A stretch of DNA of 11,337 bases from contig JAJIRX010000768.1 of NCBI GenBank assembly GCA_023853785.1, positions 1 to 11,337 of the forward strand, read 5' to 3'. Positions 1 to 8,500 of the stretch are shown in pieces. The DNA is from Psilocybe azurescens (lineage: Eukaryota; Basidiomycota; Agaricomycetes; Agaricales; Agrocybaceae). A program made the translations under genes and the position numbers. Numbering within the stretch: the first letter of the stretch is position 1; the number at the start of each line of letters is the position of its first letter. The notes beneath the pieces are model-generated. The model ran no database searches, was not told the origin of the DNA, and saw only the letters and a list, made by a program, of their open reading frames with translations.

Positions 1-768
1 TACTATGTTGATTCCGTATAAAACTAGATATTATAGAGAAGCTCAGCGCGCTCTAGGGTATGACGATTATGTCAACGGATGTAGTCGAGAGACAAAGAAT
101 TGGTTGGAAAAAACTGTAAGTATTGTTCTTCATTGAAGTCAAGCGTAAAACCTTTCTTGATAATCACTCTTGTTAGTACCCTTCTCATATGAAGGAGTTT
201 GTGGGCAGGCTGTTTACTCCAGAGGTACTTATGGATACGTTTCAGGTTTTATCATGAGCTAAAAGCAACTGAATTCATCTAGGAAACCACGCGCTATTGG
301 TGGTGCTACATCTTGGCAACACACCTCATCAAAGGAAAGGGTATGGTACTGGTCGACATAGGTTTCCAAAGGTTATCTTCATTTCCCTGCGCCTGATAGT
401 GCTTTATCTAACAAAAGGTTTAGGCCTACAAGGGTAGGAAATCTGGTTCATTCGCCGGTCTGGCTACAACAAGCAGTGTTAATGTGAACTATAGATCCTT
501 TAAAACAACATAGAGCACATGTGGTGACTCGTCATTTAGGTTCCAATTTACCAAACATGGGCTTCAAGATACAGGGGTCGGCCACTGTCCCGTCTTCTAT
601 AGACGGTATTATAATTCACGTCGACGCATTCACCAAACGACCATAGAATCCAATAGAGCTGTGACCCACGGCGGCTACAGAGGTCCACTCATACATATGT
701 CGGCGGATAAATCGGTTTCAGAGCTGTATCGTAATGAATTTGAAATCCATGATGTTCCTGATAATTAA
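1..768 (+). CDS. 3' part of a split gene of unknown function (5' end outside the window)
   Basis: I do not recognise this protein. Frame 2 is open from the window edge to base 115 (it includes YYREAQRALGYDDYV) and meets a GTAAGT donor. An intron at 116-176 ends in TTAG. A 48-nt exon at 177-224 (it includes YPSHMKEFVGRLFTPE) follows, then an intron at 225-282 ending in CTAG. The next exon starts at 283 with TTRYWWCYILATHL in phase and continues to about 361-371. A further intron ends at TTTAG (423), preceded by a CTAAC branch-like site. The last part reads from 424 to a TAA at 766-768. It holds together only by switching frame near 510 and near 643, giving segments such as GFKIQGSATVPSS, IIIHVDAFTK and HGGYRGPLIHMSADK. 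Intron sizes match those of the neighbouring genes. The coding direction and the stop are fairly clear; the exact joins after 360 are not. Confidence 0.5.
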
Positions 769-818
769 AATGTACAAAAATAAATATACACGTATTAAAG
801 CCCGCAGCGGCACTTCTA

Positions 819-3800
819 TTAAATATCTAACAAATTAGAGCTTCCCTTGATGATATCGGCACCTTAGATATGCAAATTAGTCCACCGTAACTATATAATA
901 ATAGATAGATACGACTTACCGATTTCACCAATGGCAAAGGCGATGGCTGAGCATACCGAAAAAAAAGGATCAGAAAACGATTAGATTGAACGACAGAGCT
1001 GTACTTCGTACCTTGAACGTGGGCTGACACATGGAGCGGGACAATAGACACGTCTACCACGCGGAGGTTGGAGGTGTTGTAAACCTGATAGAGCGTCTCA
1101 GAAGAGAGTCAGTTGGGATAAATGAGAGGCCACCAACTTTGAGTTTGGTGTCTACCACTCCACCATCGGCGAAGGGAAGCATGGAGCAGGATCCAATAGT
1201 GTCTATTGCATGCATTCATGTCAGTTACAGTATATAAATAACTAATGGTATTGATGTTCACGTACGGTATACGGTTCCAATGGTGTTTTTGATGTAGTCT
1301 GAAAAATACGCAATGAGAATCCCAACATTTTCGTCAAATGTGTATAACGATACTGACTGGCAATCTGCTCATCGGTCTGAACATCAGGGCCGGGAATACC
1401 TCAGTCGCTAAAAGAGAATATGGCCTTGTTGAGTAAAAATTGACCAGGACTGGAAGCATGACTTACGTTGCAGGAAGCTCTTCAACGGCTCAGTCTGAAC
1501 AACACGACGATTCCACTTGAACATCTCCACCAGCAGACGGATATCTAAAGTAATTGATCACTGAGTATCTGCTCAAGATAGCTATTTGGTAAACTGACCA
1601 TATTCTTCCTCGAACAAGTGAGGATCCATAGCAGGGTTGTCGAGAGGATTGGTGGATTTGATGTGCTAAAATAGAATGTCATTGATAAGCAACATTCTTC
1701 TCTCTTCCCTCATCAAAACGACCACTCACAATTGTGCCACGAGAGAAAGGATTATTCAACAACGAAGACAACGACAAGTATTTCTTTCCAGGCTGCGCGA
1801 TACCCGGATAGGCGCAGCGGCCTGTGCAAGGAGCGTCTCGCAATTCGCCTGTCCGTTCTTGAGACTCTCCAGTTGGAGCTTGAATTGCTTCTGGTATAAT
1901 GGGGAGTATTTGTTGGCTGCGATGCCTTCGGCGAGGCTCTTCTCGAGGTCGGCGTAAATGGCTTGTGCGTTCGGGCTGATTTTGTCGAGGGGTAGCATGG
2001 ACATCATGCTGAGCCCCATTCCGAAGACACCCTTACCCTCGGTCATGCTATTGTATTTTGTTAGATATATGATCATACGAGAGGAGAGTTTATAGGGTCC
2101 TCACAAGAGCTGCATCTGCTTTCCGAGCTCAGCGGGATCGTGCAGACAGTCGAACGTAAGAACTTCGTCTTTCCTCTCCTCTCGGATTTCTGAAGAATAA
2201 TCTTAGTAATCCTTTGCGTAGGCGGGTCGAAGAGATCTTACCAAAGGTCGCTCCTGCGTGGACGTGCTCCTGGATGTTGCTGCCTACGCCAGGAATCTCG
2301 AGCTTGACTGGGATATCAAACTTGTTCAGGACTTCTTTGTTACCAATACCAGAGAGTTCGAGGATCTGTCGGGCCAAGCATTGTTAATCCCCACCTGTAC
2401 ACCAAAAATTAGAGTCAAAATAGGTATGTACCTGGGGATCAATGATGGATCTATTCAGACAAAAAGTTACATGAGATCAGATTTACGGCGTCTATTACAG
2501 AGAAAGACTTACCCGGCGGACAGAACAACCTCCCTTGTAGCAAAGGCGGAGTGGGTGGCGTCGTTATGCAAAAACTGGACGCCAGTCGCGGTCAAAACGC
2601 CGTTAGCACCGGTGGTCGATTCGATTTTAGCCGCCCGCGCCAGTGTCAGGACAGTAAGATTCTTGCGATGGGCCACAGGTGCGTAGTACGCCTGAAGATT
2701 ATTTAGAGGTTTAGAATCGAATTCTAATTCGGAAGATAACTGGGTTTTGAATAGAATAGCATTGGACGTACGTTAGCGGCGTAGGTTCGGACGTGGGTTT
2801 GTGGGTCGATCGTCATTGGTGTCAGCCAGGTGCCTGTGTGCTGTTTGAAATATTAGATACACGCCAATGAGGTTATAACGTTGCATACTTTTCCAGAAGT
2901 CTAACGGGCGGAATGTCAGCCTCAGGCAATATTTTCATAGAAAGACGTGGATCATGCTCACGGGATCGACTGCGCGCTGAACACCGAGGTTGGCCAGGGT
3001 CTATAACGATTGGCGGATTTAGCTTTCCATTTTTTGGAGTGACAAATAGGTAGATTTACATCATGATAGGGTTTCTCCAGACCCGATTCGGTCACAACGT
3101 AGGCGGTGGTCAGAGGTCCTGAATTACGCTCAGTCAGTAAACCAGCTGAAGGCAGAAATAAGTATCCGCACCGTCTGTGCCGTGAACCGAAAGATCATAG
3201 CTCATGGTCTCCTCCTTGACAGGGGAGGGACGAAGCGTTCGGATTTCATTTGGTATTTCTTGATGAGGTCCCAGTTCCATCCAGCATTTCCGAGCTTCTC
3301 AAAGGCTGGGTAGAGGACGGATTAATATAAAACACAAGGTCACGGTCGATAATACAAAGACTGACCATCGAGATCAGAAACGGAGGGCATGTGATACTGG
3401 AAGAAGTTGATTCCAGAGCTTCCTCCGAGTCCCTTGCCACTGGAGAGAAAGAACAGTCAAGGAAATATGCTGCGGATGTTCAGGATTCAGAACTCACCGA
3501 GGGGGACAGCCCTGTTGTTGGAGTGTGCTTGTGGTTCCTGATTGTTGAGCTTCAGTTTGGTGATCATCGGACTTCGAGCTCTGCAGACTTACAGTGGCAT
3601 AACCCCACTCATATTGCGGGTTTCCGAATTGAGACCCGAATGTAGCGGGGTCACTGTTTATATTATGCATTCAGCTGGCACGGAAGAAGCAAAAATAGAT
3701 TTCATGGACTTACGGAGAGCGGGGTCTCCTAGATTCGCAGCACCGGCTTCGAGGACGAGGACTGATACAGACTCGTCTTCTGTAAGACGGTTGGCCAAAA

Positions 3801-4011
3801 CAAGACCCGCGGTCTAGAAGGGAGAAACGTCAGTTTAGACGCTTGTGGAAAGTGGAAGATCCTGTATGAAGACTTACTCCTCCTCCTTAAAAGCGCATAC
3901 AGTCGACCCGTCAGAAACGCACTACAGATAGCAAATAGACTTCGGGGACGACATACCGACGATCACATAGTCGAAGGATTTTCCGGAAACTTGTTCGATG
4001 GTAGCAGACAT
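819..4011 (-). CDS. GMC (glucose-methanol-choline) oxidoreductase, FAD-dependent, intracellular
   Basis: This is a flavoenzyme of the GMC family, which oxidises an alcohol or sugar hydroxyl while reducing bound FAD. The substrate cannot be read from the sequence. The start at 4011 gives MSATIEQVSGKSFDYVIVG, which runs into the FAD Rossmann motif GGGTAGL (residues about 19-25) and the ribose-binding acidic end of strand 2, VLVLEAG (about 39-45). Next come GMC signature 1, RGKGLGGSSGINFF (about 89-102), and signature 2, GSIIDPQILELSGIG. The catalytic end has HTIGSCSMLP followed by VPLHVSAHVQ, with 43 residues between the two candidate catalytic histidines, the spacing I recall for glucose oxidase. 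It ends at the TAA at 819-821 after IGADIIKGSSNLLDI. The expected length is about 605 residues, normal for the family. There is no signal peptide, unlike secreted aryl-alcohol oxidases. Five one-base corrections are needed to keep frame. Confidence 0.9.
819..4011 (-). other. Exon model for the GMC gene (24 exons, 23 introns)
   Basis: Exons in gene order, given as high to low coordinates: 4011-3957, 3885-3878, 3813-3714, 3653-3593, 3537-3498, 3439-3366, 3305-3172, 3118-3060, 3000-2962, 2900-2889, 2840-2772, 2691-2513, 2450-2432, 2365-2242, 2189-2105, 2047-1730, 1665-1599, 1544-1467, 1407-1358, 1298-1266, 1202-1138, 1084-1012, 946-920, 862-819. All introns are GT-AG; several donors are weak (GTCAGT, GTTGGT, GTGCGG). 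Exons total 1813 nt. One base appears to be missing at each of five places: the exon 3/4 junction (about 3653 or 3714), the C-run at 3501-3505, the C-run near 3224-3230, near 1800-1815, and the GGCCC near 1388-1393. Adding five bases gives 1818 nt, or 606 codons including the stop. Confidence 0.75.
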
Positions 4012-4065
4012 TGTGGATGCAATAATGAGGAATGGTCTTTCCTATAACAGCCCGAAGTTGGCTTG

Positions 4066-4072
4066 TTATATA
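4066..4072 (-). promoter_or_regulatory. Probable TATA box of the GMC gene
   Basis: On the minus strand TATATAA lies about 55-61 bases upstream of the ATG at 4011, a normal distance for a fungal core promoter with a short 5' leader. The start codon context is CCACAATG, with A at -3, which is favourable. The assignment rests on the motif and its distance only. Confidence 0.5.
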
Positions 4073-4438
4073 CGCTCCATTGCGCTTATTGTTGGAGTTT
4101 AATCAGAAGTCGGGGTTTACTTCACCCTGGTTCTTGTGCTAAGCAATATGTGTACAGGATGAATTCCGGCGACTCTGATACTGATCGTAGGAGTATCGGA
4201 GAAAATTAGATTTGACCAGAGTAATCGCAGAGTAAGTGGAGGATAAGAATCTAACTTGACGGTGTTGACATAGTTTAGCATTGCGTCGAATTGGTTTGTC
4301 TCCGCTTATTTGGATCGCGCCTACAAGTACTGATCTCGCTGAGCGTCTAGATGCGCGGCCCTGTCCGCAGTTGCCCCTGCTCAATGATATGGATCTGAAC
4401 CCAGGAAAGCACAATTAGTTGGCCTAGTACACGATTCT

Positions 4439-4798
4439 TCAAGCATGGAGATCTCCGGAAGACACCCAGTTGTTCCTCCGAGTCCGAGGCTCATAGACGT
4501 TTGGAGTTATTCGTGTTGTGTAGCTGCTTCCAGACGCGTGTAGGCCGTTTGGTCGAGAGTCGAGGCTCCAGTACAATTTTAATGGCGAGAAGACAATCCG
4601 TTTTAAAGAAATTTTAGGGCTTCCTGGAGTAAACCAACCGGTCCTGTTGGTGGCTCCGAGCAAGTGTTTGATTTTGAGTGAGAACTCCGCGTAACGATGC
4701 CAGCGGTGTTTGAATTCTTCGGCAATAAGTATCAAGTCGAGTGAACCGTCCTTCCGCTTTCTTCTTTCAATTTTGATCTCCATCCAGTCTTTAACCAA
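4439..4798 (-). CDS. Doubtful 119-codon ORF, possibly an F-box-type protein remnant
   Basis: This is an uninterrupted frame of 119 codons starting at 4798 in otherwise non-coding sequence. I do not recognise it with confidence. The segment DGSLDLILIAEEFKHRWHRY resembles the stretch after the F-box in large agaric F-box families, where a 'GSLPL' strand is followed by an 'HRW' motif. No F-box itself is visible upstream, and no intron or leucine-rich repeat can be placed. It could be a degraded fragment of such a gene, or simply a chance open frame. Confidence 0.2.
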   Translation of the reverse strand: MVKDWMEIKIERRKRKDGSLDLILIAEEFKHRWHRYAEFSLKIKHLLGATNRTGWFTPGSPKISLKRIVFSPLKLYWSLDSRPNGLHASGSSYTTRITPNVYEPRTRRNNWVSSGDLHA

Positions 4799-5350
4799 TC
4801 CGACACTGACAGAACACCTTTTCTTCGGGTTGTCTGTACCAGCCTAAGAGTACAATTTTATTTCTTTTCTATGTCTCAATTTCATATATGGTCAACTTGG
4901 TTTAGGCCTTGTGCAAGTGGTTGGTGTTAGTACGAAGTTCAGATAGACTATATACACAGACCCACATCTTTCGATTTTTCAAAATCTAATTTTGATTTGC
5001 AATTGATTTGAAATGAGTAAGGGCAGCCCAACTGTGTCCTGACTTCGATTATAAGAGCTAATGCCTTGACTTGGACGAATCGACCTCAACAGTAGCATTA
5101 CGACATACATAAAAGGTCTCTGTCTGCGACTAACAGTGTGCTGAGCGATCTATAAGGCCAAGTCGATGAGCGATAGTGGCGCGTTGGCTGACGCGTTTAA
5201 GCGTGCTGGACAGGAACAAAGCTGTGCAGTTACATAAGCCCCATCAAGAGTAAGCTGGCAGTGTGGACAATGACAGGTGTCCCCACACTCCTTTCTCATA
5301 CAACCAAGGGTCCCTTTCTTATCCACCATATCCCCAGGAGGTTCCTTTGC

Positions 5351-5365
5351 ACCACCACCACCACC
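5351..5365 (+). repeat. ACC trinucleotide repeat (5 units)
   Basis: Five ACC units lie in the leader region upstream of the SH3 gene. It is a simple sequence repeat with no evidence of function. Confidence 0.8.
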
Positions 5366-5500
5366 TCTAATACTACACAAAGGGCTCCCAGCGATTCTTC
5401 TCCTGACGAAGCAGGCACTTCAGGGTTGGTTCGTGGCGCATCTGGATTCTGGCACCTCCACATTCCTTGCTTCTCTTTTTGTTATATATAATTTCCAAAT

Positions 5501-8500
5501 ATGAGCGTGGACCCTCGAAGGCCAACGCGTCAGGATACATTTGACCTGCGGATCAGATCCACGCAGACGATGGCCAGAATCTCCATGCCCACGCAGACGC
5601 CGCCGCATTAAGTTACGGTACAGACGACGAGGAACACTCAGTTCTTGAAGACGACTCGGAAATCGACGAGGGCGAAGATATGTTCGAAGAGGACGTCTCG
5701 TCCACGCTTTCAATACCCAATGAGTCTATTGACTTTGATATGGTGTATGCGCTGCACAGTTTTGCTGCAACAGTGGAGGGTCAGGCGAATGTTGTGAAGG
5801 GGGACAGTTTGTATCTTATGGACGACAGTAACAGCTATTGGTGGCTGGTACGGGTTCTCAAAACCCAAGAAGTTGGTTACATTCCTGCAGAGAACATCGA
5901 AACACCATTCGAACGTCTTGCTCGACTAAACAAGCACCGAAATATTGAGGTACCTAATTTCTCGTGTCTATACTCTGAAATTATTTTAATACTGATATTA
6001 TCTTCATAGCTTGCTCTCCTACCCAAGCCGAACAAGTTGAACCCGGCATTGGTGACCGTGTACGCCAAAATGTACAATTTCGCTCTGTGTCGGTCACCCC
6101 ACCCCTCGCCGAACCAGTAGCAACAGTCGCACTAACAACAGGAGAAGCGTCCACTTCAACTCCATCCGCTTCCACCATCGTTTCATTCCCGGGCTCAAAG
6201 AAGGCGAGGTCGAAAATGAAGATGACGAGTGGGATACAGACGGTTTCGAGGAAGAAGATCTCGAGGTGGCGAATGAGCATATGTACATGCAGAGTATGGA
6301 TGAAGACGAGTTTTCTTCGATGGACATGGATGACGGGATGCAGTGGGATGATTCTGTGGGAGAGGAAATCCAGTTGAACGCCCCTGCTCAGACAGGTGGT
6401 GCTCCAATCCCGGACGCGTTGATGCCTGGATCGATGCGCGAATACCAGGAACAGCAGAGGCTTCGTGCTCAGCAACAAGAGCAATTGCAGCAGCAAGAAG
6501 AGCAGCTTGTCCGCCAGAAGATGCAGCAACAGCAACAGTTACAACAGCAACAACAGCAGCAGCAGCAGCAACAACAACAAGCCTTAGCTCAACAGCAAGC
6601 CGCTCAACAAGCCGCTCAAACTCAACAACAATTGTCACAACAGACGCTTCGCACCTCCGGCTCTCGAGAGAGATTGGCCCAGGACGCCGCTGCGCAGGGT
6701 CCGCGTCGCATCGACCCAGCCGAGGTCACCGAAACCCGCAAGATGACCGTTACGCCCACAATCGCCCGCGAATCCGAAGACGGGCGCACGGGTCAGTACC
6801 TCCCCAGCATCGTTGTCGAGGACGAGCGGGCGAAGAGGATGCGCGACGACGAGTCCTCCCTGCTGTCCGACGAGTCCGCGAAGAAGAAGGCCAAGTCAAA
6901 GAGAAGATGGCACCGCCCGTCAGCTCGGCGACGTACAACAAGCAGCAGGCGAAGCTGCGCAAGGACCCGTCGGTGAAGAGCGAGAAGACAGACACGGAGG
7001 ATGAGGGGAAGGATAAGAAGAAGAAGGGCGGTGTGTTTGGGAACATCTTTGGCAGGAATAAGAAGGATAAGCCGAAAGACAAGAGCCCGTCCATTGCTTC
7101 TGTGGAAAGCAGCGAGTTTGTGGGGCGGGAGTCGTCGGAGTCGAGCCGGTCTTCGAGCCATCGACCATCGCCTTCGGATGGTGCGATATCGCCCACGACT
7201 TCAACGGCTCAGCAGCAGCAGCAGGCGATCAGTCTGAGGAATACGTTGCCGACATCCGCGCGGCGTCGCAGAACAATCAAGTTGCCCCATCGACTCCAGA
7301 ACGCTCGACTACCCCTCAGGTCTCCACCCCTCAAGTCTCCACCCCTCAGGTCTCTGAACATGCCAACCAGCTGCGGCAGAGACCAGCAGCATATGACGCA
7401 GTACAAAGAATACCTCAATAGGTCGCCCTCCTCTCCACCGGAGGCCCAGCCTTCGTATGGCCTGCAGTCAGCATCGGCTGTCATGCTCAGTTCGCCGTTG
7501 TCAAGTTCCGCTTTGGGCCCTCCGACGTCGAGACCTCGTCCGGGGTCTTTGATTCTTACGAGCCCGTCTTCGAACGATGTGCAGGCGAACTTGAGCGTCA
7601 TTCGGGTGTTTGCTGGGGAGAACTTGCAGACGGAGGCGACGTTCAAGACTGTTCTTCTCAACCCATCCACATCAGCTACAGATCTCGTTAGACAAGCCAT
7701 CCAACGCTTCAGGCTGCCTTCTGGAGACGAGAAGGACTATTATCTTATGGTCAAACAAGTCGAAGGGGTGGCTCGACGGTGCTTCAGCCCACGGAAAACC
7801 CACTTGTGGTTTTCGAGACGCTTCTGAAACGACGGAGCTGCCCAAGGTCAAGAGGAGCAGTGTTGGGAGTATCAGCTCGGTGTCCAGCAATCTCTCCATG
7901 CATCCTGCGATCAAGAAATTGTCAATGAACGATTTCACGGACGACTCGGCTGTCAAGTTCTACTTGAACAGGAAAGGGGGCCATAACGCGGACGATGGCC
8001 TGACCGGACACGAAGGAGACGACACAATGGTCGCCGTTGATAGATCGCAGACGGAGTCGGAGATGCAGCACAGTGGGAGCAAGTCGCAGTTCCTGTCCGT
8101 GTCGACTTCTGGCGCGAACATTGCTGCTGAGCGATTCACGTCGCCCGCAACCCGGTTCGCGATGCAGCTCGTCATATACGCCGAGGACCTCCCCACCGAC
8201 ATGGCCTTCCACCCGCAGACTGGAGGCTATTGTGTTCAAGAACACGCTGACGGACCCGAATGCGCCTGTGCTTGTCTCGCCGAACCTGAGGCGCAAGATC
8301 TTCATGTTCCCGAAGAATGTGACGGTTGCGGAGGTTACAGAGATCAGCTTGGAGAGGTTTGGAATCCAGGACGGAGTTATTGATGGTGGGGATGAGGTCG
8401 AGGATAAAACGACGAAGCGCAGGAGTGGTGTGAGTGCGATATGGATTGATGGTTAGCGTTGAAGGGCAAGGTGAATATTTTTTTCTTCTCTTCAGTTATG

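Larger units (their letters stand above)
4012..5500. other. Head-to-head intergenic region between the GMC and SH3 genes
   Basis: About 1.5 kb separates the two divergent start codons, so it should hold both promoters. Apart from the TATA box at 4066-4072 I see no clear regulatory site. Minus-strand open frames occupy 4139-4414 (91 codons) and 4439-4798 (119 codons); the first has no recognisable content. Bases 4800-5150 are AT-rich with no supported gene. Bases 5270-5500 are pyrimidine-rich on the plus strand, as in fungal 5' leaders, and include five ACC units at 5351-5365. TATATATAA at 5483-5491 is only 10 bases before the ATG at 5501, too close to be the TATA box for that start. Confidence 0.5.

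Noticed and set aside
827..1060. Minus-strand 77-codon frame starting MVDVSIVPLHVSAHVQ as a separate small gene
   Set aside because: Its first part is exon 22 of the GMC gene; the remainder reads through an intron. The spliced frame continues as AIAFAIGEIG to the stop at 819.
1756..2076. 106-codon minus-strand frame as an independent protein
   Set aside because: It is GMC exon 16 plus part of the preceding intron, and it ends early only because of a one-base break near 1800-1815.
3878..3885. A 5-nt version of the micro-exon using the next AG
   Set aside because: It would remove one glycine and give VIVGGTAGL, losing the spacing of the invariant GxGxxG motif; the 8-nt form gives the standard sequence.
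5483..5491. TATATATAA as the TATA box of the SH3 gene
   Set aside because: It is only 10 bases before the chosen ATG. It would work only if translation began further downstream, where the next in-frame ATG (5680) would cut off most of the acidic N-terminus.
6195..6638. Long minus-strand frames rich in Ala, Leu and Val opposite the CAG/CAA tract
   Set aside because: They are antisense reflections of the polyglutamine repeat, which makes stop-free frames by composition.
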